Below the pieces are notes generated by a model. That model did no database searches. It saw only the letters and a program-made list of their open reading frames with translations, and had not been told where the DNA came from. The position numbers and the translations under genes were made by a program. Of a stretch of DNA of 13,270 nt, positions 1 through 6,079 are shown one piece after another. The stretch lies in the NCBI GenBank assembly GCA_964647255.1, contig CAZYGI010000094.1:1-13270 (forward strand), written 5' to 3'. Numbering within the stretch: position 1 is the first letter of the stretch; every line of letters starts with the position of its first letter. This stretch comes from CAWJEL01 sp964647255 (GTDB lineage Bacteria > Chloroflexota > Anaerolineae > CG2-30-64-16).

Positions 1-592
1 TCGTCGCCGGCCCGCCCAGGTGGACGTTGGAGCCGTCGGTGCCCTTGGTGTCCAGCGTCTCGACGTAGGACGCGCCCATGATCTGCATCGCGGCGCAGAA
101 GGCCAGCAGGTCGCCGCAGTCGGCCTCCGACTCGCGCATCTTGCGCACGCGGATGAAGCGGCCCGGCATCAGCTCCCGGCGGGCGATGGCCTGTTTGGCC
201 TCTTCGATCAGCCACGGGAAGTATTGCGCGGCGCTGATCTCCAGGGTGACGGCGAAGTCATCCTGGAAGGCCGTCGTCTCGGCCTTGTCCCCGAGCACGT
301 TCCGGCGGTACGCGGCCTCGCTGATGAACGCGCCGCTGTCCCGCTGCGCCATCAGCCACTGCAGATCATCCAGGTAGCCGCAGCCGCGCTCGGCCAGCCG
401 GTGCAGCAGATGATCGAGGTCCCGCGCGGCCGCAGCCTTGCGGTTGATCTCCTCCGGCGTGCCGTACTTGGCGATCACGTCCAGCAAATCGTTGACGACA
501 CGCGTATTTGGGTCGAGCAGCAGCGCGTTGATCGTATCAAGGCGCGCCGCCGGAATTTGCAGTCGTGAACGCAACTCGTCCTTGGCAGTCAT
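1..592 (-). CDS. Conserved hypothetical protein, N-terminal part (runs off left edge)
   Basis: An open frame starts with ATG at 592-590 and continues without a stop to the left edge, giving 197 visible residues and a missing C-terminus. A GAGG ribosome-binding site lies 7 nt before the ATG. The protein begins MTAKDELRSRLQIPAARL and is soluble, mostly helical-looking and rich in Asp, Glu and Arg, with no signal peptide or membrane segment. Conserved-looking stretches are VVNDLLDVIAKYGTPEEINRK, the segment DSGAFISEAAYRRNVLG, and near the edge YVETLDTKGTDGSNVHLGGP. Their density of charged and glycine residues looks like an enzyme, but I cannot name a family. My recollection is that similar proteins of about 400 residues occur in Chloroflexota; this is unverified. 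It lies 209 bp after panB on the same strand, so it may be read from its own promoter. Certain as a gene, unknown in function. Confidence 0.8.
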   Translation of the reverse strand, partial: MTAKDELRSRLQIPAARLDTINALLLDPNTRVVNDLLDVIAKYGTPEEINRKAAAARDLDHLLHRLAERGCGYLDDLQWLMAQRDSGAFISEAAYRRNVLGDKAETTAFQDDFAVTLEISAAQYFPWLIEEAKQAIARRELMPGRFIRVRKMRESEADCGDLLAFCAAMQIMGASYVETLDTKGTDGSNVHLGGPAT

Positions 593-801
593 GTTATTAC
601 CTCGTTCTTGATTTCCGCATGTCTTCCTGAACGGGTCCATCTGGAAGGAGATCCTTCGCTCTGTACTCAGAAGATCGCGTGTCATGCCAAGGCACGGTCA
701 AGCTTTACCGATACTGTGACGTGCAGAGCCTATCCGCTCAGGATGACAAGCGTCAAACTCCTGGAGCCAAATGCCGAAGCATCTCGTGCGCAGAAGTTTT
801 C
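593..801. other. Intergenic region holding a degenerate palindromic-repeat relative
   Basis: This 209-bp gap lies between the panB stop and the start of the hypothetical gene. Most of it (620-748) is bounded by terminal inverted repeats related to those of the element at 8372-8505. No convincing promoter or U-tailed terminator was recognised in it. Confidence 0.5.
620..748 (+). repeat. Degenerate copy of a small palindromic element (intergenic)
   Basis: The left end at 620-635 reads TGTCTTCCTGAACGGG. The right end at 733-748, reverse-complemented, reads TGTCATCCTGAGCGGA, matching at 13 of 16 positions. The right end shares CCGCTCAGGATGACA exactly with the right end of the element at 8372-8505, and both contain GAGATCCTTCGCT (here 648-660). 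The interior is otherwise different and does not fold as one continuous hairpin, so this is either a decayed or a variant member of the family. Confidence 0.55.
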
Positions 802-1662
802 TTACTCTTCCCGTTCCACCAACCGCCGCAGCTCGGTGTATTCCTCTTCCTTGATCCCGAAGTAGCGCTCGGGTTCGGGGAAGACCTTCGTCGTCACCTC
901 GGCCACGTACTGCTGCAGCCCGCCCAGGATCGCCGCGCCGGCGTCCGCGTACTTCTTCGCCATCTTCGGCGTGAAGCGCGGGTAGAGACCGAACATGTCG
1001 TGGAAGATGAGGAGCTGGCCGTGCGCGTTGGGGCCGCTGCCCAGGCTGATGATCGGCACTTTGGCCCGCTCGGTGATGAGCGCGCAGACCTGATCCGGCA
1101 CCAGCTCCAACAGGATCGCCATCGCGCCCGCGTCTTCGAGCGCCTTGGCATCATCTACGATCTTCTTGGCCTGCTTGGCGCTTTTGCCCTGCAGGCGGAA
1201 CCCGCCGAGGGACGAGACGCTCTGCGGGGTCAGCCCCAGGTGGCCCATCACCGGGATGCCGGCGGCGACGATCGCCCGCACGCGGGAGCAGACCTCGATC
1301 CCGCCTTCCAGCTTGATGCCGTCGCACGCGGCCTGCGCCATGAAGCGGCCCGCGTTCAGCACCGCGGATTCGTCCGACGCCTGGTAGCTCATGTACGGCA
1401 TGTCGCCGATCAGCCAGCCGTTGGGCGTGCCGCGGCGCACCGCGGCCGCGTGGCGGATCATGTCGTCCATCGTCACCGGCAGGGTGGAATCGAAGCCCAG
1501 CATGGTCATGCCCAGGCTGTCGCCCACCAGCACGATATCCATGCCGGCCTGCTCCACCAGGTAAGCCATCGGGTAGTCATAGCAGGTGATCATGGTGAGG
1601 GGGATGCCCTTCGCCATCTTGTCGAAGAGCACGGGGAGCGTAACTTTCTTGCGGTCAGCCAT
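802..1662 (-). CDS. panB: 3-methyl-2-oxobutanoate hydroxymethyltransferase (ketopantoate hydroxymethyltransferase)
   Basis: PanB transfers a hydroxymethyl group from 5,10-methylene-tetrahydrofolate to 2-oxoisovalerate to make ketopantoate, the first committed step towards pantothenate and CoA; it acts in the cytosol. The 286-residue protein has normal family length and TIM-barrel motifs. Metal-ligand positions known from E. coli PanB are present as D48 (VGDSLG), D87 (IGDMPY) and E119 (IKLEGG), and the catalytic glutamate as E186 (LLELVP). HLGLTPQ and the C-terminal FPEPERYFG also fit. One oddity is that the usual glycine-rich DGQ loop reads GSGPNAHGQLL, lacking the usual aspartate. The start is ATG at 1662-1660, with AAGGAG 6 nt upstream. 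No panC or panD is nearby. A hairpin separates it from the ATP-grasp gene upstream. The family assignment is secure; the exact substrate is slightly less so because of the altered loop. Confidence 0.95.
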   Translation of the reverse strand: MADRKKVTLPVLFDKMAKGIPLTMITCYDYPMAYLVEQAGMDIVLVGDSLGMTMLGFDSTLPVTMDDMIRHAAAVRRGTPNGWLIGDMPYMSYQASDESAVLNAGRFMAQAACDGIKLEGGIEVCSRVRAIVAAGIPVMGHLGLTPQSVSSLGGFRLQGKSAKQAKKIVDDAKALEDAGAMAILLELVPDQVCALITERAKVPIISLGSGPNAHGQLLIFHDMFGLYPRFTPKMAKKYADAGAAILGGLQQYVAEVTTKVFPEPERYFGIKEEEYTELRRLVEREE

Positions 1663-1704
1663 TTGAGACTCCTTTGTCTGTCTGTGAGGTTGGTCTGAGT
1701 TTAC

Positions 1705-1739
1705 ACGGGGGCGCGGTTTTGCGCAAAATGCGCCCCCGT
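1705..1739 (-). terminator. Stable hairpin after the ATP-grasp gene, possible terminator
   Basis: A perfect 10-bp GC-rich stem pairs ACGGGGGCGC (1705-1714) with GCGCCCCCGT (1730-1739). It encloses a loop containing the 12-bp palindrome TTTTGCGCAAAA (1717-1728). It starts 12 nt beyond the stop of the ATP-grasp gene and lies 43 nt before panB. No U-run follows the stem on either strand, so termination would be factor-dependent or weak. It could also be a protein-binding site or act on panB expression. Confidence 0.5.
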
Positions 1740-1750
1740 TGGCCTGCGTC

Positions 1751-2911
1751 TCACGCCCGTTCCAAGACCGTGCGGATCATCTCGCGCACTTCGCCTTCAT
1801 CGGGCGAGCGAAAGACATAGGCGGAGTCGCCCATCACCGGCGCGAAGAGCGGGCTCATCGCCTCCTGCTGCACCAGCCTGGCGCCCAGAAGCTGCACGAC
1901 CTCGGCGTGGCTGCGCCGGTAGGACTTGTGCGTTTTGCGGCCGGCATACCCGCAGAAATAAGGCCGCGTGTAGTTCGTGCGCACGGGGCGGCCCGCAAGG
2001 AGATCCGCCCACGCCTGGTACAGGTCGGCGTCGTTGGCGTAGTTGAACATGTCCATGGTGGGGTGCCCCGGCGGCCGCATGTTGACTTCCAGCGCCACGA
2101 TCCGGCCGTCGTCGGTCCGGAAGAATTCGAGATGGAAGAACCGCTCGCGCACATCAAATTCAGCGAGCGTCCGCAGCCCGGCGTCCTCCAGGTCCGCTGG
2201 GATATCGCGGAGTGAGTAGTAGTAAAGGTCCTGGTCCTCGTTCAAGGTTTCCATGATGCCCTGGGCAAAGACGTGAGACGTGTAAAAGAGCGGCCGGCCG
2301 TCGCTGCCCGCCAGGCCGTCGAACGAGTAGATGACTCCCCGGATGAACTCCTCCATGATGTAGTCCAACGCGGGCTTGATCTCGAAGAAGCGTTTGAGCT
2401 CATCTTCGTCATTGATCCGATAGGTGTTGGCCGCACCGACGCCGCTATCCGGCTTGGCGACCACCGGATACCCCACCTCGGCGATCAGCTCCAGCGCCTC
2501 GGCCAGCGACCGGACGACCCGGCCGCGCGCCACGTTGATCCCGGCCGCGATGAACTTCTTCTTCATCAGCGACTTGTACTTCATATCCGCGATCTGATCC
2601 TGGCGGATGCCGGGGATGTTGAAATCGCTGCGGATGCGGGCCTCGGTGTTGAGCCAGTATTCGATGTGCGACTCGAACCGGTCAATTTTGCCGTGGCGGA
2701 AGGTGAGAAAGGCGACCGCACGCAGCAACTGGTCGTAGTCGTTCAGGTCGTTGACGCGATAATATTCCGCCAGCGCGTTCCGCAGCTCGAAGCGCAGGCT
2801 GTCGTACGGCGCGTCCGCGATGCCCAGGACGTTTACGCCGGCGCGGCGCAAGGCCACGGCGAAATGGTAGGAGCTCGGCGGAAAGTGGGGGGACAACAGG
2901 ATGACGTTCAT
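1751..2911 (-). CDS. ATP-grasp family carboxylate-amine ligase, specificity unknown
   Basis: ATP-grasp enzymes activate a carboxylate as an acyl phosphate with ATP and join it to an amine or similar nucleophile. The 386-residue protein has an N-terminal Rossmann-like preATP-grasp part (NVILLSPHFPPSSYHFAVAL, residues 2-21). A lysine-rich turn follows (K111, K113, K117-K119), then the ATP-binding strand VVAKPDSGVGA with K153, the hinge MEEFIRG with E187 and E188, and the magnesium site E262 (HLEFF) and E275/N277 (LEVNMRPPG). All key positions are intact, so it should be active. The segment YFCGYAGRKTHKSYRR near the C-terminus may help set specificity. The start is ATG at 2911-2909, with only a distant AAAGG as ribosome site. 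It has its own strong promoter (2965-2994) and is followed by a hairpin, so it appears to be a single-gene unit. The substrate cannot be read from sequence: peptide ligation, amino-acid ligation and carbamoyl-type reactions all remain possible. Confidence 0.88.
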   Translation of the reverse strand: MNVILLSPHFPPSSYHFAVALRRAGVNVLGIADAPYDSLRFELRNALAEYYRVNDLNDYDQLLRAVAFLTFRHGKIDRFESHIEYWLNTEARIRSDFNIPGIRQDQIADMKYKSLMKKKFIAAGINVARGRVVRSLAEALELIAEVGYPVVAKPDSGVGAANTYRINDEDELKRFFEIKPALDYIMEEFIRGVIYSFDGLAGSDGRPLFYTSHVFAQGIMETLNEDQDLYYYSLRDIPADLEDAGLRTLAEFDVRERFFHLEFFRTDDGRIVALEVNMRPPGHPTMDMFNYANDADLYQAWADLLAGRPVRTNYTRPYFCGYAGRKTHKSYRRSHAEVVQLLGARLVQQEAMSPLFAPVMGDSAYVFRSPDEGEVREMIRTVLERA

Positions 2912-3147
2912 GGCTGTGCGACCTTTCGATCGAGGTGTGGCCCTTCATGAGGCCGGGCAGGGCTATTATCCCACAGCGGCACAAGGCGCGTCAAACGCCG
3001 TCAAGAATTGCGCACCCGAAGAATCGCCAGGAATTCCCAGTGTGCCACGTCGTGAATCTCCCGGCCGGCGACGGCAGATTGGCGAATTTGCGGTCTTTGC
3101 GGTAAAAAGGCTCGCAGATATTCACGAGGGTGATCCCGGGAGCTGCG
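2912..3147. other. Divergent intergenic region between ATP-grasp and thioesterase genes
   Basis: This 236-bp spacer serves two divergent genes. It holds the minus-strand promoter at 2965-2994. It also holds a 9-bp direct repeat, TTTGCGGTC (3087-3095) followed by TTTGCGGTA (3096-3104), which resembles the TTTGCGTC-type octamers inside the GT-C gene. For the plus-strand gene only a weak candidate was found: TTGCGG at 3097-3102, 16 nt, then TATTCA at 3119-3124. A minus-strand open frame of 181 codons here reads through the thioesterase gene and is judged spurious. Confidence 0.5.
2965..2994 (-). promoter_or_regulatory. Sigma-70-like promoter for the ATP-grasp gene
   Basis: On the minus strand a -35 box TTGACG (2994-2989, 5 of 6 consensus) is followed after 18 nt by GATAAT (2970-2965, 5 of 6), preceded by TGG, which gives an extended -10. 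A start of transcription near 2958 would leave a leader of about 47 nt before the ATG at 2911. A second TTGACG lies 9 nt further upstream. Confidence 0.7.
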
Positions 3148-3597
3148 ATGTCTTACGCGTCTGATCTTTCTCGCGATGCCGGCGGCCAGCCGGTGGTCGA
3201 GACTCGTTTTCGCGTCCGTTTTTTCGAGACCGACCAAATGGGGGTCGTGCATCACGCGGCCTACATCACCTGGTTTGAGGAAGGGCGCAGCGCGTTCACC
3301 CGCGCCATCGGCTATCCCTATGCGCAGATGGAGCGCGATGGCATTTCGCTGGCGGTGTCCGAGGTGAGCGCCCGGTATCATCAGCCGGCGCGCTATGACG
3401 AGGAAGTGATTGTGGCGGCTTGTTTGGCCGCGTTCCCCAGCCGTGGGATGACGTTCACCTATGAGGTGCGCCGCGCTGCCGACGGCGCGCTGCTGGTCAC
3501 GGGCAGCACGAAGCATATCTCGGTGGATGCCCAAGGACGGACCCAACGGATCCCGGAGGAGATGCGAGCCCGCTTCATGGCGGGGCTGCGGGCCTAG
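3148..3597 (+). CDS. Hotdog-fold acyl-CoA thioesterase, 4-hydroxybenzoyl-CoA thioesterase/YbgC family
   Basis: It probably hydrolyses an acyl- or aroyl-CoA thioester to the free acid and CoA in the cytosol. The 149-residue protein carries the family signature at residues 24-46, RFFETDQMGVVHHAAYITWF, with the likely catalytic aspartate D29 followed by the GVVHH turn and the helix YITWFEEGR. The remainder (ARYHQPARYDEEVIV and the strands up to GSTKHISVD) fits a single hotdog domain. I chose ATG at 3148 because GGGAG lies 5 nt upstream; an in-frame GTG at 3130 has its purine-rich stretch almost touching the codon. It is the only plus-strand gene, convergent with the HTH-LSm pair and ending 5 nt before a hairpin. 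The substrate is unknown: YbgC-type short-chain acyl-CoA and aromatic CoA esters are both possible. Confidence 0.9.
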   Translation: MSYASDLSRDAGGQPVVETRFRVRFFETDQMGVVHHAAYITWFEEGRSAFTRAIGYPYAQMERDGISLAVSEVSARYHQPARYDEEVIVAACLAAFPSRGMTFTYEVRRAADGALLVTGSTKHISVDAQGRTQRIPEEMRARFMAGLRA

Positions 3598-3631
3598 AAA
3601 AACGTAGGACGGGTTGCCAACCCGTCCTACG
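3598..3631 (-). terminator. Perfect 13-bp hairpin with U-run; intrinsic terminator of the HTH-LSm operon
   Basis: CGTAGGACGGGTT (3603-3615) pairs without mismatch with AACCCGTCCTACG (3619-3631) around a 3-nt loop. On the minus strand the stem is followed directly by five Ts (complement of 3602-3598), a standard intrinsic terminator beginning 6 nt after the stop of the 3638-4093 gene. On the plus strand no U-run follows, so any effect on the thioesterase transcript would rest on the stem alone. The symmetry suggests it may also be a member of a dispersed inverted-repeat family. Confidence 0.72.
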
Positions 3632-3637
3632 AACCAC

Positions 3638-4093
3638 TCATCCTTCTTCTGCGTCTTCCTCGCCAGCCTGCTCCGCCCCGGTGTCGTCCGGGGCGCGCGG
3701 CTCCCACTGCTCCACCGCGTGGCGTTGAATCACCGTGAGCTCCCCGGCGCCGGTGTCGAGGCCGACCGCCCCCAGATCCCACCACATCACCTTGCCCTGC
3801 ACGGTCTCCCCGTTCCACAGGCGCAGCGTGAGGGTCAAGTTGTCCTTCATGGCGGCCACGACGGCGCGGCTCAACGCCTTGCGCGGCCAGTCCAGCCGCC
3901 AGCGCAGATCCTCGAACGCCACGCCGTAGTAATCGGCCAGGAGGCGGATGCTCTCATCGTCGCCGACCGCGCGGTAGCGCTGCTCCATCTGGCGGTAGAG
4001 ACCTTTCGTCAGCGGCGTTGCGGTCTCGATATCCAGCGGGGTGATGCCGCCCTTTTTCGCCCGCAGGAGTCGCAAATAGTCCCCGAGGCTCAT
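3638..4093 (-). CDS. Small protein with HTH-like N-terminus and LSm/Hfq-like C-terminal domain
   Basis: This 151-residue soluble protein has three parts. Residues 1-70 form a helical region resembling a degenerate XRE-type helix-turn-helix (LGDYLRLLRAKKGGITPLDI, then ATPLTKGLYRQMEQRYRAV and LLADYYGVAFEDL). Residues 85-132 read like an LSm fold. The stretch LTLRLWNGETVQGKVMWWD matches the Sm1 pattern, where Hfq has a hydrophobic-NG-x-x-x-x-G run, and LTVIQRHAVEQW matches Sm2, where Hfq has YKHAIS. The C-terminal 18 residues are acidic (EQAGEEDAEEG). Its ATG overlaps the stop of the preceding gene as ATGA, so translation should be coupled, and an intrinsic terminator follows. By inference it binds RNA through a ring-forming LSm domain, perhaps with DNA or protein contacts through the HTH. 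The domain reading is pattern-based and not confirmed by a search; the frame is clearly coding. Confidence 0.8.
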   Translation of the reverse strand: MSLGDYLRLLRAKKGGITPLDIETATPLTKGLYRQMEQRYRAVGDDESIRLLADYYGVAFEDLRWRLDWPRKALSRAVVAAMKDNLTLTLRLWNGETVQGKVMWWDLGAVGLDTGAGELTVIQRHAVEQWEPRAPDDTGAEQAGEEDAEEG

Positions 4094-4786
4094 AGGGACC
4101 GCTCCTGGGTGTAGCTGACGATCGCCAGCTTGCTGAGCGTGGTTTCGCTGCCGTCAGCGTGTTTCACGGTGATGGTGTACGGGCTGAAACCGACGACCTG
4201 CCCCGCAACGTGAGCGTTGTCGAACAGGGTGAAGCTCAGGCGCGCCCCCGTCTCTTGGGCAGCGGTCAGATACTTCGCCTCGAACTGATCCACCGCCTCG
4301 GGAAGATGGGCGCGGTGGCGTTNNNNNNNNNNCCCGATCCAACTCGGCAAAGGGTTTTCCCAGCTCCGCCTCGACCGCGGCCTGGCTCCGTCCGAGGCGC
4401 ACCAACAAATCCTGTAGATGGGAAATCTGGCTGGCGCGGGCCGGCCCGGGCGGCGCTGGCACCCGCGGCGCGAGCGGCGGCTTGGGCGGCCTGGGCGCGC
4501 GCTCGCGCGGTGGCAGAGGCGATTCCGCCGGCGCGGCCGGCCGCGGTTCGTCGCGGCGCGGCTGACGCTCCAGTGCGCCTGCGCCGGGGCGGGGATCGGA
4601 GCGCAGCTTGATGTCTGATTCATCAACGAACATCGCACGCGCCAGCCGCGAGAGATGGCGCGGGTCAATGCTGCGCTGGCCCGACTCGTACTCCATGATG
4701 AGGCCGATGGCAAGACCGGCCTTGCTCGCCAGCGTCGCGACGCTCAACTTCTTCTGTTCTCGTAAGGCCCAAAGGTTTTCCGCCAT
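4090..4786 (-). CDS. XRE helix-turn-helix protein with LSm/Hfq-like C-terminus, interrupted by assembly gap
   Basis: The N-terminal 60 residues are a standard XRE-type HTH: LWALREQKKLSVATLASKAG, then GLIMEYESGQRSIDPRHLSR. A Pro/Ala/Arg-rich linker follows (about 63-117), then a helical segment (SHLQDLLVRLGRSQ, ELGKPFAELDR) up to residue 151, where ten Ns intervene. After the gap about 76 residues complete the protein, ending in a domain that reads like LSm: LSFTLFDNAHVAGQVVGF (Sm1-like) and TLSKLAIVSYTQE (Sm2-like). The two halves are out of phase by one base with ten Ns, so the real gap length must differ; the domain order and single operon position argue for one gene. The start at 4786 has AGGAG 6 nt upstream and is preferred over an in-frame ATG at 4810. 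The stop overlaps the next start as ATGA. Probably an RNA- and/or DNA-binding regulator. Confidence 0.78.
4323..4332. other. Assembly gap (10 Ns)
   Basis: Ten ambiguous bases interrupt the HTH-LSm gene. The coding frames on the two sides differ by one base across the stated length, so the run is best read as a placeholder of unknown true length. The flanking sequence is very GC-rich and repetitive in Pro/Ala/Arg codons, a usual cause of such gaps. Confidence 0.95.
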
Positions 4787-4802
4787 AGGATGCTCCTGCG
4801 AT

Positions 4803-4826
4803 GAGTCCAAATGCGAGCCCGGACTC
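4803..4826. promoter_or_regulatory. Inverted repeat in the leader of the HTH-LSm operon, possible operator
   Basis: GAGTCC (4803-4808) and GGACTC (4821-4826) form a 6-bp inverted repeat with 12 nt between the arms. It lies 16 nt upstream of the start codon of an XRE-type HTH gene, where autoregulatory operators often lie. It could equally be an RNA hairpin in the leader. The surrounding 104-bp gap (4787-4890) has no promoter with good boxes. Confidence 0.3.
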
Positions 4827-4890
4827 GAATGCTCGGCTTCATGCTAAAGCCAACGCTGCCAAATCTCAGTAGCGCGTTCTACCTTTTGGC

Positions 4891-5499
4891 TCAATTTGCG
4901 CTTTCCGGGAGCGGTGGCAGACGGTCGAGGCTGTCGAGGCCGAAGTATTGGAGAAATTCGACGGTGGTGCCGTAGAGAAAGGGCCGGCCAGCTTGCTCCA
5001 GCCGGCCGACGGGTTCGACCAGCGAGCGGGCGAGCAGCGTGCGGAGGACCCCGTCGCAGCCGACTCCGCGCACCGCTTCGATGTCGCCGCGCGTGATGGG
5101 CTGGCGGTAAGCGATCACGGCAAGGGTCTCCAGCGCGGCCTGGGAAAGCCTGGTGTTGAGGTCCAGCCCCAGGAAGCGTTCGATGTACGTGGCGGCCTCG
5201 GGCGCGCTGGTCAACTGGACGCGGTCGCCCTTGCGCAGCAGCCGCAGCCCGCGCTTCTGCTCCGCATAGCCCGCCTGCAGCGTCGCCAACGCCGCCTCGA
5301 CGGATTCAGCGGCCACGCCCAACGCCTGGGCCAGCCGGCTGGCCGGGATCGGCGTCGGCGCGACGAAGAGCAGGCTTTCGCACAGCAGCACCAGTTCGGC
5401 CGCGGAGAGACTCGGCGCGGCGAGGGCCGCGTCCGCACCGGGGGCGGCGTTTTCCGGCGAAACGACAGGCGGGACTTCCGGGGTGGGCAACGCAGACAA
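4891..5499 (-). CDS. scpB: Segregation and condensation protein B
   Basis: ScpB dimerises and joins ScpA and SMC to form the bacterial condensin that compacts and segregates the chromosome. The 202-residue protein has a 30-residue Pro/Ala-rich tail, then the two winged-helix domains of the family, roughly residues 32-105 and 115-190. Diagnostic segments are LSQAALETLAVIAYRQPITR, then GDIEAVRGV, DGVLRTLLARSLVEPVGR and GRPFLYGTTVEFLQYFGL. Translation appears to start at TTG 5499-5497, since there is no ATG before the first domain. An AGGAAGAGG stretch ends 8 nt upstream, and the codon lies 2 nt after the stop of the AmaP-like gene, implying coupling. scpA is not in the window, so the usual scpA-scpB pairing is absent here. 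Function is well supported by conservation. Confidence 0.95.
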   Translation of the reverse strand: MSALPTPEVPPVVSPENAAPGADAALAAPSLSAAELVLLCESLLFVAPTPIPASRLAQALGVAAESVEAALATLQAGYAEQKRGLRLLRKGDRVQLTSAPEAATYIERFLGLDLNTRLSQAALETLAVIAYRQPITRGDIEAVRGVGCDGVLRTLLARSLVEPVGRLEQAGRPFLYGTTVEFLQYFGLDSLDRLPPLPESAN

Positions 5500-5501
5500 G
5501 G

Positions 5502-6059
5502 CTAGGCCTCTTCCTGGTAGGGTGCATGCTTGATTTGCACCTGGACCTTGCCAAGCTGGAGGCCCATGCGCTCGGTGACGACTTCTTTGATGACGCCGAC
5601 GACTTCGTCGGTCTTCATCGGCACGTCAATCTCCGGCCGCGTCTCCAGGGTCACAACGACGTTGACCGCCTTGCCGGCGGGCGTCACCTCCGGCGTGGCG
5701 GAAATAACATCCGCCAACTGGTCGAGGTGCCAGGCCAGCCGGCGCGAGACGGACTCGGTGGTCAAGGTGGCGTTGCTGCCGCCCTCGGTGTGCACGCGCA
5801 CCGCCTTGGGGCGCCGGCGTTTGAGCTCTTTCCAAAGCAGCCAGCCGCACAGGATAGCCACGATGAGGCCCAGCAGCACGCGGCCGGCGATGAAGAACCA
5901 GTAGTAGCCCTCGTTTGCCCGGGCCAGGAAGGCCGCAAAGCTGGTCAGCCCGCCCTGGGTGGTGCTCACGGCCTGTATGGGCGCGACGGCCAGCAGGAGT
6001 CCCAGCGCCAACAGCACCAGCAGCAGCAGCACGACGACGACGCGATTAAAGACATTCAT
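5502..6059 (-). CDS. AmaP-like membrane protein with Asp23-type domain (alkaline shock protein family)
   Basis: The 185-residue protein has two membrane segments near its N-terminus (about 7-27 and 56-77). A basic stretch (KELKRRRPK) follows, indicating a cytoplasmic C-terminus, then a soluble domain at about 98-180: a helix (ESVSRRLAWHLDQLADVIS), strands (KAVNVVVTLETRPEIDVP) and a helix and strand (VVTERMGLQLGKVQVQIK). This architecture is that of AmaP, which in Firmicutes anchors Asp23 at the membrane and is linked to cell-envelope stress. No asp23 is seen beside it. The start ATG at 6059 has GGAGG 6 nt upstream and a close promoter at 6080-6108. It is immediately followed by scpB, so envelope and chromosome functions are probably co-transcribed. 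The family call rests on topology plus domain pattern; a precise role is not established. Confidence 0.78.
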   Translation of the reverse strand: MNVFNRVVVVLLLLVLLALGLLLAVAPIQAVSTTQGGLTSFAAFLARANEGYYWFFIAGRVLLGLIVAILCGWLLWKELKRRRPKAVRVHTEGGSNATLTTESVSRRLAWHLDQLADVISATPEVTPAGKAVNVVVTLETRPEIDVPMKTDEVVGVIKEVVTERMGLQLGKVQVQIKHAPYQEEA

Positions 6060-6079
6060 GGCGAACCTCCAGTGGTCCG

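Noticed and set aside
679..1698. Plus-strand open frame of 339 codons
   Set aside because: It is antisense to panB, whose catalytic motifs are intact. Its composition (His/Arg/Ala/Asp-rich) is typical of a shadow frame in GC-rich DNA.
2273..2950. Plus-strand open frame of 225 codons
   Set aside because: Antisense to the ATP-grasp gene, with no recognisable motifs and shadow-like composition.
3001..3546. Minus-strand open frame of 181 codons
   Set aside because: It opposes the hotdog thioesterase, which has clear signature residues. The opposing peptide has none.
4154..4713. Two separate overlapping genes at the N run
   Set aside because: The two frames each contain only half of a sensible protein (HTH before, LSm-like after). 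The switch coincides exactly with the Ns, so one gene with a gap is simpler.
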